Shown piece by piece: positions 10,301-20,946 of a stretch of DNA of 64,000 bases. The stretch spans positions 153,710 to 217,709 of the forward strand of contig JAJUFP010000004.1 of assembly GCA_029263715.1 (NCBI GenBank), given 5' to 3'. How positions within the stretch are numbered: the stretch's first letter is position 1; each line of letters begins with the position of its first letter. The position numbers were made by a program, and so were the translations under genes. The notes under the pieces are model-generated. The model saw nothing but the letters and a program-made list of their open reading frames with translations. It did no database searches and was not told where the DNA came from. The stretch is from Nitrososphaera sp. GTDB taxonomy: Archaea; Thermoproteota; Nitrososphaeria; Nitrososphaerales; Nitrososphaeraceae.

Positions 10301-11587
10301 GTGACACCTGAGAAGGTCGTTCTGGTTATCGGTTCAGGCGGCAGGGAGCATGCCCTTGGTTGGAAGCTCGCCCAGAGCCGGCATGTTAAGAAGGTCTATT
10401 TTGCCCCTGGCAACGGCGGCACGTCTGAGAACGTTGGTATAAAGCAGAACGATATAGACAGGTTGGTATCTTTTGCCAAACAGTTTGGACAGGACTGCCT
10501 TGTCGTCGTCGGCCCGGAAGAGCCGCTCTCTCTGGGCGTTGCAGATGCCTTTGCAAGAGAAGGATTGAGGATATTTGGCCCTACAAAAGACGCTGCCATG
10601 CTTGAGGCAAGCAAGGTCTTTGCCAAGGAGTTCATGCACAAGGCGGGTATACCCACCGCGCCCTTTGCAGTGTTTTCCGACGCAGGCAAGGCAAAGGACT
10701 ACATCAGGGGCCAGGACAGGCCGCTGGTGGTCAAGGCCGACGGGCTTGCCGCCGGAAAAGGAGTCATAGTCTGCGACAATGCAGAGCAGGCCCTACAGGC
10801 TGTTGATGAGATCATGGTCAAAAAAGAGTTTGGCGCTGCCGGCAGCAAGATAGTTGTAGAGGAAAGGTTGTCAGGCGAAGAGGCCTCGTTTATTGCCATC
10901 TGCGACGGCCAAACCATAATCCCGCTTGCTTCAAGTCAGGACCACAAGCGCGTCTTTGACGAAGACAGGGGCCCCAACACCGGCGGCATGGGCGCATACT
11001 CGCCGGCTCCGGTGGTAGACGACAAGCTCTACCACAAGATAGTCAGCCAAGTGATGGAGCCGGTGGTAAGGGAGATGAGAAACCGCGGAACTCCATTCAA
11101 GGGTTTTTTGTACGCCGGCATAATGGTAGACGAAAAGACAAAAGAACCGTACGTGCTTGAATTCAACGCCCGCATGGGCGATCCTGAATGCCAGCCCATA
11201 ATGATGCGGATGGAGTCCGACCTGTACGAATACATAGATGCTGCGGTGGACGGCAGACTGAAATCGATGCCGCCCATCCAATGGAAGGACAGGACTGCCG
11301 TATGCGTCGTAATCGCTTCAAAGGGCTATCCTGGCAGCTACGAAAAGGGTAAGGTGATCCAAGGGCTTGGCTCTGATTTTGGCCCCGATGTCATGGTATT
11401 TCACGCAGGAACGACAAGGAACAACAACGACGTCGTTACCAACGGAGGCAGGGTCCTTGGTGTCACGGCACTTGGAGACGATACAAGGCAGGCAATAGAC
11501 AGGGCCTACCAGGCGGTCAAAAAGATAAAGATTGGCAACGATGAGCAGCACTACAGGACTGACATCGGAAGAAGGGCCCTTCGCTAA
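10301..11587 (+). CDS. purD: Phosphoribosylamine-glycine ligase
   Basis: VLVIGSGGREHALGWKL, ATP-grasp motifs, RMGDPECQPIM; GTG at 10301 preferred over the track start 10187. Confidence 0.94.
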   Translation: MTPEKVVLVIGSGGREHALGWKLAQSRHVKKVYFAPGNGGTSENVGIKQNDIDRLVSFAKQFGQDCLVVVGPEEPLSLGVADAFAREGLRIFGPTKDAAMLEASKVFAKEFMHKAGIPTAPFAVFSDAGKAKDYIRGQDRPLVVKADGLAAGKGVIVCDNAEQALQAVDEIMVKKEFGAAGSKIVVEERLSGEEASFIAICDGQTIIPLASSQDHKRVFDEDRGPNTGGMGAYSPAPVVDDKLYHKIVSQVMEPVVREMRNRGTPFKGFLYAGIMVDEKTKEPYVLEFNARMGDPECQPIMMRMESDLYEYIDAAVDGRLKSMPPIQWKDRTAVCVVIASKGYPGSYEKGKVIQGLGSDFGPDVMVFHAGTTRNNNDVVTNGGRVLGVTALGDDTRQAIDRAYQAVKKIKIGNDEQHYRTDIGRRALR

Positions 11588-12102
11588 AAGTACACAAAGC
11601 CGTTGTCTGTGACCAGCGAGTCAAGCCTTCTATCAAACCTGCTCTGCGGCAGGCTTTCTATCACTTGAAAAGAGTAGCAGACCCCTACTGAAAACAGCGC
11701 CGGCCGCTGCGACAGAAACCTGTCATAGTAGCCCTTGCCGTAACCTATCCTAAAGCCGCTGCTGTCAAAGGCCACTCCCGGCACAAGAACCATGTCCACG
11801 GTCTTGACGGGCCGTTTTGGAAGCGGCTCTTTAATTCCGTACTTGCCCTCAACTAGATCGTCTGGAGAAGTCATTTCATAAAAAAACATCTTGTCGCCCT
11901 CGATCCTTGGCAGGGCCAAAGTCTTGCCCTGGCTTTTGGCAGCCGTCATGATCATGTCTGTGCGCACTTCAGACCCTATGGCAGAATAGGCGCCCACAAC
12001 ATTTGCTGACTGGAACATGGCGCTTTTTATCACGTTTTCCTGCACAAGCTGGCTTAGCCTTTCCACCTCAGCAGGCGGCAGGGCATTGCGTTTCTCTAGC
12101 AT
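11584..12102 (-). CDS. 5-formyltetrahydrofolate cyclo-ligase family protein
   Basis: LVPGVAFDSSGFRIGYGKGYYDRFL motif. Confidence 0.9.
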   Translation of the reverse strand: MLEKRNALPPAEVERLSQLVQENVIKSAMFQSANVVGAYSAIGSEVRTDMIMTAAKSQGKTLALPRIEGDKMFFYEMTSPDDLVEGKYGIKEPLPKRPVKTVDMVLVPGVAFDSSGFRIGYGKGYYDRFLSQRPALFSVGVCYSFQVIESLPQSRFDRRLDSLVTDNGFVYF

Positions 12103-12159
12103 CAGCCGGCGGATCTTTTGTTTTTCTTTCCTGATAGTGTGAGGCTTTTCAGCAGACAG

Positions 12160-13074
12160 CTACTGGTTCATCCCTTTGGCAACAGACGCCGCGGTGACAG
12201 TATTTTTCATGAGCATGGCGATGGTCATGGGCCCGACGCCACCGGGGACTGGGGTGATCCATGACGCCTTTTGCTTGACTGCCTCAAAGTCAACGTCGCC
12301 GGTAAGCTTGCCGTTTTGCCGGCTGGTGCCAACATCTATTACCACGGCCCCGTCCTTGACCATGTCCGCGGCAAGTGTAAACCGCTGGCGGTTGCCCACG
12401 GCCGTTATTATCAGGTCAGCCGCCCTCAGCTTGTCGGCAAGGCCTTTTGTCCTAGAGTGGCAGACGGTCACCGTTGCATTCTTTTCAAGAAGCATGAGCG
12501 CTAGCGGTATGCCAACCAGGTTGCTTCGATTGACTATAACCGCGTCCATTCCAGAGACACCTATCTTGTAGTAGTCTAAAAGCTCCATCACGCCGGAGGG
12601 GGTGCATGGTTTGAGGACGGCCATCCCGTTTTGCAGCATCCCGGCACTGTACGGCGTCAGGCCGTCAACATCCTTGAAAGGACTTATGGTGTTGATAATG
12701 TCAAATTCATTGATGTGGGACGGCAGTGGCAGCTGCACCAGTATCCCGTGCACATGTTGATCGTTGTTTAAGAGCTGTACAAGCTCGACAAGCTCATGCT
12801 GCTTAAAGTTTGCAGCAAGCCGGTGGTCGCGGGTTGCAATACCAAGCTCAGACGCCGTCTTTTGCTTGCTGTTTACGTACGTTGTGGAAGCCGGGTCGTT
12901 TCCAACCAGCACTGTGGCAAGGCATGGCTGTACGCCGGTTTCTTTCAATTCTTCGGCTGCCTTTTTCACCCTTGCCTTGACTGCTGCAGAGACTTCAAGC
13001 CCGCTGATTATCTTGGCTACCAAACGATCAGCATGACTTGCGGACGTTATTTTGCTTTTGCGATTGCTGGCCAA
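12160..13074 (-). CDS. folD: Bifunctional methylenetetrahydrofolate dehydrogenase/cyclohydrolase
   Basis: GNDPASTTYVNSKQKTASELGI, GILVQLPLP, VIVNRSNLVGIPLALMLL, TPVPGGVGPMTIAMLMKNT; TTG start at 13074 assumed. Confidence 0.93.
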   Translation of the reverse strand: MASNRKSKITSASHADRLVAKIISGLEVSAAVKARVKKAAEELKETGVQPCLATVLVGNDPASTTYVNSKQKTASELGIATRDHRLAANFKQHELVELVQLLNNDQHVHGILVQLPLPSHINEFDIINTISPFKDVDGLTPYSAGMLQNGMAVLKPCTPSGVMELLDYYKIGVSGMDAVIVNRSNLVGIPLALMLLEKNATVTVCHSRTKGLADKLRAADLIITAVGNRQRFTLAADMVKDGAVVIDVGTSRQNGKLTGDVDFEAVKQKASWITPVPGGVGPMTIAMLMKNTVTAASVAKGMNQ

Positions 13075-13104
13075 AACTAAATTAATAAGAATCGGGTAGT
13101 TTGG

Positions 13105-13554
13105 TTGCCGATGGACAGTCAGTTTTTCCGCAGACGCTGGCTTGATTTCAGAAATGGCCACAGCATCTACCTTGCCTTCGTGCTTTCCTTCATCAACTTT
13201 ATACTCATAGTTTACAACCTTGGCATATCCCAGGCCCCTGTGTTCAAGGAAGCCCTCAGCAACGTGTGGATCTTTGCGGCCATCTTTATCCTGATATACA
13301 TCCCGGCAGCCACGCTTATCGGATACTGGCATCGAAAAAAGCAGTACTCGGTGGAAAACGAGGCCTGGTTGCAGGAGAACTGGATATGGGCCTGGATATC
13401 AAATTACCAGATCCGGCTGATTGAGGGCAAGGCCACGCCAGAAGAAACCAAGCAGGTCAAAGAATACCTTGAAGCGATACTGAAAAAGCAGAAAAAAGAG
13501 TTCTTGATTGGACAGGACCAGGAAGACGCGCTTAACAAGCAACGCAGGTTCTGA
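13105..13554 (+). CDS. Small two-TM domain protein
   Basis: Two hydrophobic helices followed by a charged tail. Confidence 0.65.
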   Translation: MPMDSQFFRRRWLDFRNGHSIYLAFVLSFINFILIVYNLGISQAPVFKEALSNVWIFAAIFILIYIPAATLIGYWHRKKQYSVENEAWLQENWIWAWISNYQIRLIEGKATPEETKQVKEYLEAILKKQKKEFLIGQDQEDALNKQRRF

Positions 13555-14385
13555 CTATATTCCCAGCCGGCTTTTGATGCGCTCGATCTGCATCCTTCGT
13601 ATGTAGCGCCGGATCTCTTCGCTGTGCATGCTGTCGTAGCCTGCCTCCTTGGGCCTGTATGAAAGGTAGTGGTACAGCATGTACAGAGACCCTAGCCGGC
13701 CGGTCGGCCTTCCGGTGATAAAACAGACAAGGAATCTTCCAAGTACGAAGAGGGGATGATAGCCCAGTGTCCTCATGCTGGCCCCAAATTCATAAAAGTG
13801 GTGGTTCTTTCCAAGCGGCCGCAAATGCACAAACCGCGCGTCGTCAAAGACCCGATAGGTGTAGCCTTGCTGGGCGGCGCTGTAAAGCACAAGCGACTCG
13901 TATCCCATCTTTTCAGGATACAGGTTGTAGTAATTGTTGAAAAAAGAGTTTCTTACAAACCGGCCGGCACCGTGCGGCGTAGTTGCATCCTGCCCTTCGT
14001 AGTTGCCCGACGCGATGGCGATCTTTGGATCTGCATCCATTTTCTGCAGGATCTTTTCTGCATAGTCCCTTTCGTACACTATGTCATCGGCGCTTATCAT
14101 GTGGTAATCAGTATCTTGATGTTTTTCCCGCGCAAGCTGGATAGCCTTGTTCCAGTTGCTTACAACGCGGGTGATGTTGTACCCAAGGTCTGGATTGGTG
14201 ATGACGTAAAGACTGCCCCATTCTGATTGTATCTTCTCCAAGATCTGCGGCGTCCCATCCCTTGAGCCGTCGTCAACAACTATGACGCATGCAGGGCCAA
14301 CCGTCTGGTTCTTCAGAGAAAGTATTGCTTCTTCGATGCTCTTCTCTGAATTCCTGCAAGTTACGATGGCAAAGTATGTACCCAA
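13555..14385 (-). CDS. Family 2 glycosyltransferase
   Basis: FAIVTCRNSEKSIEEAILSLKNQTV...VIVVDDGSRDGTPQIL; TTG start near 14385 preferred over 14562. Confidence 0.85.
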   Translation of the reverse strand: MGTYFAIVTCRNSEKSIEEAILSLKNQTVGPACVIVVDDGSRDGTPQILEKIQSEWGSLYVITNPDLGYNITRVVSNWNKAIQLAREKHQDTDYHMISADDIVYERDYAEKILQKMDADPKIAIASGNYEGQDATTPHGAGRFVRNSFFNNYYNLYPEKMGYESLVLYSAAQQGYTYRVFDDARFVHLRPLGKNHHFYEFGASMRTLGYHPLFVLGRFLVCFITGRPTGRLGSLYMLYHYLSYRPKEAGYDSMHSEEIRRYIRRMQIERIKSRLGI

Positions 14386-14429
14386 CAGCAGTGCATATTT
14401 GTCAAAAATTCCTATAAAGTATTTGCCAG

Positions 14430-15632
14430 CTACAGCTTTTCTGCCGGCTTGATGGTTCTGCTGACAAAAAGCCGCCACCAGATTTCCAGCGCAAGTATTC
14501 CAAGCATCTTGTTTACGTAGCGCACGTCCAGACCAGGCCTTACCCAAGTCTTGCTGATCCATTCGCTGCTTATGACGCCGGCCCTGACCACCTCTGATTC
14601 GCTGTTAACGTATCTGCCAGTGATCTCTTTTGCACTTTTCTTCCACAATGTCAGGGTGTTGACTGAAAACCCCCTTTTGACCGGATCGACGTTGATCCCC
14701 TTGCTCCGCAATAAGGATAGCAGCAGTAGTTTGCCACTGGCCGTCTGCGGATCGTATTTGAGCTGCCAAGGGATGTGAGTGGCAAACCGGACCATCGCGT
14801 TTGATAGAAAGACAGACCTTGTCCTTACGCCCAGAAACCGTGCAAACGCCCCGTTTACTGGAAGCCAGTCATGAAGCAGCTTGCCGTTAAAGTCGGCAAG
14901 GAAAACCTGGTCCAGTGGGTCGAGGCGGTTGACAAACGATTTCCCAATTGACAGATAGATCTTGTCCCATGAAAACCGCACCTTTGGACCAAAGAGCCTG
15001 TCTTGGTCGGGTACCCAGTCGCGTTCATGGCATGCCAGATAGAGTTTCACCCTATCCTTCCAGCTGTTTGCTGGAAAAAGAGACAGGTACTTTTGATACC
15101 TGAACGTGTAGCCGCCAAAAAGCTCGTCGCCGCCATCGCCGGTGAATACTGTCTTGGACTTGGTGCTGGCCAGCTCCAGCGGGTAGTACTGGTACAGGTT
15201 CCACCTTGGCTCCTTTACTATGCTGATCAATTTTGGCAGATCCTGCAGTATGTCTGGCTTGCATATGCTGTAAAAATCGCAGTTGCAAAGCCTTGCCGCC
15301 TCCTTTGCAGGGCTGATCTCGTCGTCCCCATCGCCAAACCCCATGCTTATGCAAGATAATTTGAGGTCCGGTCTGCAGGATTTCAGCATGGTCATGGTAA
15401 GCACCGAGTCCACCCCGCCGGAAAGTAGTATTGATGCGTTTTTGGAAAGCCTCCGTCCTACCAGGTCCTGCTCGATTATCTTGGCAGCCTGCGATTTGGC
15501 CTGCTCTGTGTTGATTTTGGACGGCCAAAAATCTTTGGCAGTTAGCGGTGGTCTTGCTGGAGGTTTGGTTGGGTTATAGCGCAAAGTCAGAATCGCAGAA
15601 ATGTCATCATAATCGATGATTGGCACCGACAA
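14430..15632 (-). CDS. Asparagine synthase-domain protein
   Basis: ASILLSGGVDSVLTMTML PP-loop and VFTGDGGDELFGGYTFRYQKY. Confidence 0.88.
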   Translation of the reverse strand: MSVPIIDYDDISAILTLRYNPTKPPARPPLTAKDFWPSKINTEQAKSQAAKIIEQDLVGRRLSKNASILLSGGVDSVLTMTMLKSCRPDLKLSCISMGFGDGDDEISPAKEAARLCNCDFYSICKPDILQDLPKLISIVKEPRWNLYQYYPLELASTKSKTVFTGDGGDELFGGYTFRYQKYLSLFPANSWKDRVKLYLACHERDWVPDQDRLFGPKVRFSWDKIYLSIGKSFVNRLDPLDQVFLADFNGKLLHDWLPVNGAFARFLGVRTRSVFLSNAMVRFATHIPWQLKYDPQTASGKLLLLSLLRSKGINVDPVKRGFSVNTLTLWKKSAKEITGRYVNSESEVVRAGVISSEWISKTWVRPGLDVRYVNKMLGILALEIWWRLFVSRTIKPAEKL

Positions 15633-15657
15633 AACAGAGTGTTTGCTTTTTTATAAG

Positions 15658-16239
15658 TTAGTCCTTGTCCATTTCTACCTGCTCTAAACGCGTCAGAGCC
15701 TGCATTATTTCCTTTTGGAGCTGGTCGATGCTCTTTTCTTCTGATCGGAACTGCTTTTGTTCCTGTTCTTCCTTTGGCTTTTCAGGAACAGGCATCACCT
15801 GAACTTTTTCCACTATGACAGGCTTAGTTCCTTCCTTGGATAGTTCGGCCAGCTTTTGATCCAGGGCCGATATGCGGTTTTCAAGAAGCGAGACAAGGCC
15901 GTTTCGAAGCTCTGTCAGGTCAGTGACATCGGCAACCGGCTGCAGTGCGGCAATCCGCTCATTTATCGCGTCCAGCTGCTGTTTGTATTTTACCAAAAGC
16001 CTGTCGCGTTCAAGCCTGTCTATCCGCCCCTCCTGCGAGGCCTCGTAGACGCGTGTAATTGCCTCAGCAGCAAGGCCTTTTTCAAACATCAAAGATGCAA
16101 GCTCTGATTTTGCTGCGTTGGAAGTCAGCTGCGGCTTCTTTTCTAACCTTGCCCGGGCTCTTGACAGCCTTTCTAGTACCGCCGCCGAAATAGCGCCTGC
16201 CACCGACGAGCCGGCTACGACAGCTAGCTCTTCAACCAT
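15658..16239 (-). CDS. Coiled-coil hypothetical protein
   Basis: N-terminal hydrophobic segment, then heptad-rich charged sequence. Confidence 0.6.
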   Translation of the reverse strand: MVEELAVVAGSSVAGAISAAVLERLSRARARLEKKPQLTSNAAKSELASLMFEKGLAAEAITRVYEASQEGRIDRLERDRLLVKYKQQLDAINERIAALQPVADVTDLTELRNGLVSLLENRISALDQKLAELSKEGTKPVIVEKVQVMPVPEKPKEEQEQKQFRSEEKSIDQLQKEIMQALTRLEQVEMDKD

Positions 16240-16276
16240 CCCACAATCACTGAAAGGAGGGGACAGTTAAGCTTTG

Positions 16277-16447
16277 CTAAATGACCTGCCGCTTGATCCA
16301 GGTGTACCCTCGGATCTGTGGATCTGGGTACCCGCACTTGGCGCAGCGTTTGTGGCGGCGATGGAAAGCGTTGTGGCCGCACCTTCTGCAGCGTATGTGG
16401 GTCTTTTTGCGGGTGAAATTACCCATCGATGTTGTTCCTTTCGTCAT
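16277..16447 (-). CDS. rpl37e: Ribosomal protein L37e
   Basis: Reverse-strand translation [56 protein letters not shown]; too short for the ORF track. Confidence 0.92.
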   Translation of the reverse strand: MTKGTTSMGNFTRKKTHIRCRRCGHNAFHRRHKRCAKCGYPDPQIRGYTWIKRQVI

Positions 16448-16457
16448 CTGTTTTCAC

Positions 16458-16688
16458 CTACTTTGGAGGAGGAGATATGATGACCACGTTGTCGCCTCTG
16501 ACAACGATGGTGCCAAGATCGTTGGACTTGCCCTCTTCTTGGATCTCTACGGAATCCTCGAGCAACAGGTTCATGTGCTGATCAAAACCGTGAAGGTTGC
16601 CCCTGATAACCTTGCCACCTTTCAACTTGATAAGAACGACTTTTCCAAGGCTCTCGTCGAGAACCTTTACAGCCATATCAACCGACAA
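16458..16688 (-). CDS. Sm-like (LSm) RNA-binding protein
   Basis: [31 protein letters not shown] and [13 protein letters not shown] Sm1/Sm2 motifs; next to L37e. Confidence 0.92.
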   Translation of the reverse strand: MSVDMAVKVLDESLGKVVLIKLKGGKVIRGNLHGFDQHMNLLLEDSVEIQEEGKSNDLGTIVVRGDNVVIISPPPK

Positions 16689-16791
16689 TATATTCTACCT
16701 ATGGTTAAGGCTAATGTAGGCATATATTAAATTTGCAGTCCCTGATAGCCAGACCATGAAACAAGTCCCAAGACTGCTATCTAGTACAACT

Positions 16792-18132
16792 CTACTGAGG
16801 ATGCCTGTCTTTAAGAACTTGCTTCGCGGATCTTACCAAGCCAAGAATGGTTATCACGACAGAACCCAGAATTACCATGAAAACTATTTGCGGATACAGC
16901 TCTGCGTTTGGCAATCCCAGCGTTATTGGGACGGTGGAGAGCACCGCTGCGGCAAGCCCCCTAGGCATCATGAAGGATGTAATCTTACGATCATACCGTA
17001 GGATTTCCACGTTTTCGACACGCAGATCAAGCGGGAGCATCTTATCCAGCCATCTCATGATAGAATTCCCTGCCCAGAAGGTGAATTTCGTAGCGTAGAT
17101 TCTGCCCAAGAGAAGCAAGAGAGCCATGCCTATGCCGGCTGCTACGTACTCTGCCTTCCCAAAAGTCGCAAGGAGACCTATGAATACGAAGAAAAAAGTC
17201 CTCACCAAGAACACGACCTCATCATGAAACGGGTCGTCTGTCGAGACCTTCTCTAGGTCCACCTTTAGAAATTTTGCCAGCAGGCTTCTGTTTCCAATCG
17301 TCAGCCCGAAGATGAGTGCTGTCAAGGCACCGGATTCCCCAAGAGATCTTGCCGCGAAAAACAGGCTAAACAGGGCAGCCAGCGTAAACATATACGAGTG
17401 TTTGCTGTTGTGAAGTTTCGATTCGACTATTATCCACGGGATGCCGGCACCTACTCCAAGCCCCAAGCCCACTACAACAGACGTTAATGCCGTTCCAACG
17501 ATCTGGACAGGTTCAATCTGTCCGGCAACTACGATTCCAAACATTATGAACGCGCCGAGGGTAGCCAAAATGTCGGTTAATGCGGATTCGAAACTAAGCA
17601 TAGCTTTGGTTTCTTCCTTTAGCGGAAGCCTTCTTACAAGACCAAATACTATGATGGAACTGGCACCACCCACCATGACCCCCAGAAGAACGCCGGAAGT
17701 CCAGTCCCAAGATAAAGTGAATACGGCGACAATTGCCACAACAAGAACTGAGACCAGAAAACCGGCAACTGCCAGGATAGCCGCGTAGTGGGCGGTGCTC
17801 ACAAGATTCTTTATGGATATATTGAGACCGCCGTCAAACATGATCATCATGAGTGCTACGGCGGCAAAGTAGGGGACAATCGCGACGGTGACAGAAGCTC
17901 CCACTATTCCGAGGACAGGTCCGATAACCAATCCAAGAACCATCAAGAAGGCCACATCAGGAATTCCTGTCTTTCTGAAGAACGCCTCTCCAATGACGCC
18001 TATTGTGATAATGACGGCTACTGCAAGAAGAATGATCTCTGGAGAGGCTACTGGTGGCGGAGGGATCACGGGAACCTCGGGAATTGGCAATGAATCCGTC
18101 GCATTTGCAATAAGGTCTCCACCCAACGTCAT
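16792..18132 (-). CDS. Cation/proton antiporter
   Basis: About 12 hydrophobic segments; GLVIGPVLG, MIMFDGGLN, SFESALTDILA. Confidence 0.85.
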   Translation of the reverse strand: MTLGGDLIANATDSLPIPEVPVIPPPPVASPEIILLAVAVIITIGVIGEAFFRKTGIPDVAFLMVLGLVIGPVLGIVGASVTVAIVPYFAAVALMMIMFDGGLNISIKNLVSTAHYAAILAVAGFLVSVLVVAIVAVFTLSWDWTSGVLLGVMVGGASSIIVFGLVRRLPLKEETKAMLSFESALTDILATLGAFIMFGIVVAGQIEPVQIVGTALTSVVVGLGLGVGAGIPWIIVESKLHNSKHSYMFTLAALFSLFFAARSLGESGALTALIFGLTIGNRSLLAKFLKVDLEKVSTDDPFHDEVVFLVRTFFFVFIGLLATFGKAEYVAAGIGMALLLLLGRIYATKFTFWAGNSIMRWLDKMLPLDLRVENVEILRYDRKITSFMMPRGLAAAVLSTVPITLGLPNAELYPQIVFMVILGSVVITILGLVRSAKQVLKDRHPQ

Positions 18133-18329
18133 TCAGAGATCCCTGAATAGATCAGAGTGCAACTATAAAGAATCATCGGGGGTCTACTCGTCAAATGCCC
18201 AGCTTCGGGTACGGATTGGTGGTTACTCAAAAAATGAGGTATCAGTATCCCAAAGACCAGAGCATCGATGCACTTTGCGTCGAATTAAGAGTAGTTCAAT
18301 GGCATAAAGACTCTAAAATTTCATTGATT

Positions 18330-19043
18330 TCAGGATTCCAGTTCCAGTATAGTTTTGGAAAGGCCCTCGATTATCTCGTCAATAAGCTGTTTGCCCTTTT
18401 CAGCTGTGGCCTTATTTGGGTCTCCCCACACGCCGCTGCCGGTTATCCTGACAAAGGAGCCGGGAGCGTTGGTCATGGTAGCGTAGGCTGCTTTTGATTT
18501 TGAAAGCCTCTTTGAGTTTGCCCGTGCCAGGTTCATCCTGACCAGGTCCGGGGCGATGGCAAGAACCAGCGAGGTCTCTACCTCGCCGGCATGATCGAAC
18601 TGGTCTTTCATCATGTGCCAGTAGTGCAGCGTGTTGACCGACACGTCAGCATGGACCCTGCCGTGGAGGTCCTGCGCCAGGTACTGCAGCGCGCCGATGT
18701 TGCCGTGATGGCCGTTGATCACGACTATCTTCTTTATACCGTTGGCTGCAATAGACGAGCAGACATCGCAGACAAGTGAAGACAGCATGGAATGTCCGAT
18801 GGAAATGTTAAACATCGGGCTGTGCTCAAACGAGACGCCAAACGGGATGACAGGGAAAACAAAGGCGCCCACCTTGGCCGCAACCTGCCTTGCAAGGTAT
18901 TCAGAGATTATAGAATCGGTGGACACTGGCAGATGATCCCCGTGCTGCTCAAGGGAGCCTACTGGAATTATGGCCAGCCGGTTCTTCTTTACGGCCTTGG
19001 CAAAATCATGCTGGCTCATCCCAAAGACGTCAACGGACATCAT
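18330..19043 (-). CDS. Creatininase family protein
   Basis: IIPVGSLEQHGDHLPVSTDS, VINGHHGN, HAGEVETSL motifs. Confidence 0.9.
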   Translation of the reverse strand: MMSVDVFGMSQHDFAKAVKKNRLAIIPVGSLEQHGDHLPVSTDSIISEYLARQVAAKVGAFVFPVIPFGVSFEHSPMFNISIGHSMLSSLVCDVCSSIAANGIKKIVVINGHHGNIGALQYLAQDLHGRVHADVSVNTLHYWHMMKDQFDHAGEVETSLVLAIAPDLVRMNLARANSKRLSKSKAAYATMTNAPGSFVRITGSGVWGDPNKATAEKGKQLIDEIIEGLSKTILELES

Positions 19044-19075
19044 GACTGAAGCGCCATGCCTCTGTTAAGAACTTA

Positions 19076-19951
19076 TCACTTCTTTTTCTTGCCGTCATGG
19101 ATGAAGACCTTGCCCCAGTACACCTCAAGCCTGTTTTCCAGGTACAGCTTGACGGCCTCAAACAGGGTCTCGGCCTCAAGCTGCTGCCCCTTCTTCTTTA
19201 TGGATTCAAGCGTGTCGCTGTCGCTTACCTTGAACGACTCTTGGCAGATTATGGGGCCCTGGTCAAGGTCTTCCGTTACAAAATGAGCCGTGCACCCCAC
19301 TATCTTGGCGCCGCGCTCGTAGGCCTGCACGTAGGCATACGCGCCGGGAAATGCAGGAAGCAGGGAAGGATGAATGTTGATCACCCTGTTTGGATAGCGC
19401 CACACAAAGTTTGGTGTCAATATCCTCATGTACCGGGCCAGAACAATCAGGTCGACGTTGTACTGGTCTATCAGCTGCAGAATCTTGTTCTCGGCTGCAG
19501 CCTGGTCTGTGTGGGCAACACTGTGGAAGGGGATGCCTGCCTTGTCAGCTAGGGGTTTTAGCGTGTCCTCGCTTCCAATCACCACTGCAAGATTGGCAAA
19601 GATCTCGCCCTTTTCGCTGGCCTTGAGAATGCGCTCTATGCAGTGCGGCTCCTTGCTTACAAAGATGGCCACATTTCGAAGCCTGTCGGGCTCTTGGTAG
19701 TGTACCTTGATCTCCATCTCCAGCTTTTTTGCCAGATCTTTTAGCCCCTCGTCCAGATGCTTTCTGTTTGTCTGCTGAAAGGATGCTTCAAGCTGCATGC
19801 CAAAAAGCCCGCGCACGACATTCTGGCTTATCTTTTCGATGTTGCCGCCGTTCTGAAAGATAAAGTTGGTTATATCGGCCACCACGCCCTTGCGGTCCTT
19901 TCCCACAACCGTGACTTCGATTATAGTCTTGTTCTTCTCGCCGGCAAGCAT
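19076..19951 (-). CDS. purU: Formyltetrahydrofolate deformylase
   Basis: N-terminal ACT domain; LARYMRILTPNFV, INIHPSLLPAFPGAYAYVQAYERG, GCTAHFV. Confidence 0.94.
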   Translation of the reverse strand: MLAGEKNKTIIEVTVVGKDRKGVVADITNFIFQNGGNIEKISQNVVRGLFGMQLEASFQQTNRKHLDEGLKDLAKKLEMEIKVHYQEPDRLRNVAIFVSKEPHCIERILKASEKGEIFANLAVVIGSEDTLKPLADKAGIPFHSVAHTDQAAAENKILQLIDQYNVDLIVLARYMRILTPNFVWRYPNRVINIHPSLLPAFPGAYAYVQAYERGAKIVGCTAHFVTEDLDQGPIICQESFKVSDSDTLESIKKKGQQLEAETLFEAVKLYLENRLEVYWGKVFIHDGKKKK

Positions 19952-20199
19952 CGCAGGCTGATAGCTTTTCTGAAAGATAAATAAATCTTACACGTTTTTC
20001 TGCAATAACGGTCTGGAAAACCAGATATCTGATACTAATTTTTAACCGTCAGGGCACCAGATCAGGCACGTCATGCTTAAATAATGGGTTTGTTAACTGA
20101 GACCGTTGAATACAGCTTGCCAATCTTGTCTGGCATCTGAGGTATCTTAGATAATGCACGTGATAACCTTTCTCATCTTATTGCCTTGAGGCACGATTT

Positions 20200-20394
20200 A
20201 TGAAGCCGCAACCAAAACAACAAAAGCCAACAACATCAAAACAATCCCGGAAAGACTACGACTACAACAAGCCGGTCGGCAAGTGCGTAGTTTGCTATAC
20301 CCTTTCTGGCTGGCACTGCTACGAATGCGGAAACGACTTTTGCCAGTCCCACTACCACGAGCATAAAGAACGGAATCAATGCAAATCAAGTTAG
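20200..20394 (+). CDS. Small zinc-finger protein
   Basis: CVVCYTLSGWHCYECGNDFCQSHYHEH spacing. Confidence 0.6.
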   Translation: MKPQPKQQKPTTSKQSRKDYDYNKPVGKCVVCYTLSGWHCYECGNDFCQSHYHEHKERNQCKSS

Positions 20395-20930
20395 ATCTAA
20401 TGCCCATCCAGCTAAACGCAATAATATCCAGGGTCTCGTCCGGCAAATGCAGCAGGTTTCTTGCCGGCGATGGAATAACCACGCCGGATTTTACAATCAA
20501 TGGCCTTCCCGGCATATTTGAACGAGTCTCCATCGATGCAAGAGCAGCAAAGAAATACTCCCCATCGTTTGGAGAGGCTTTTAGCATCGCAAAGAACCTG
20601 GATGAGTACCAGCACCGGATCTGTGTGCTGATGCCGTCGCTTGCCGACAGCAACCCATTCAAGGTTCAGCTGCAGAAATACAGGGTTGGCATAGTGGCCG
20701 CATTTGCCAAGATGGTACCGATTTTTAAGGCAGGCAGTGACCTGGCAGGATGGAACTTTCATGCCAGAAGGCTGCTGGTTGAGGCATCGGACCTGTATGT
20801 CATTGCTACTTCAAAAACCGCCAAGCAGATTCCAAAGGTCAAGATGGATGAAGTCTTTTCATATCTCGAAATACCCGAGGAGTCGCTGGACAGGGCAGTA
20901 AAGGCGCTTTACCTGAATCAAGACCTGTAA
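20379..20930 (+). CDS. Hypothetical protein
   Basis: Uninterrupted 183-aa ORF with native-like composition, downstream of the zinc-finger ORF. Confidence 0.65.
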   Translation: MQIKLDLMPIQLNAIISRVSSGKCSRFLAGDGITTPDFTINGLPGIFERVSIDARAAKKYSPSFGEAFSIAKNLDEYQHRICVLMPSLADSNPFKVQLQKYRVGIVAAFAKMVPIFKAGSDLAGWNFHARRLLVEASDLYVIATSKTAKQIPKVKMDEVFSYLEIPEESLDRAVKALYLNQDL

Positions 20931-20946
20931 CTGTACGCTGTAGATA

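Noticed and set aside
12160-13332. N-terminal extension of FolD to 13332
   Set aside because: The extension overlaps the oppositely oriented 2TM gene and lacks FolD similarity; TTG 13074 is preferred
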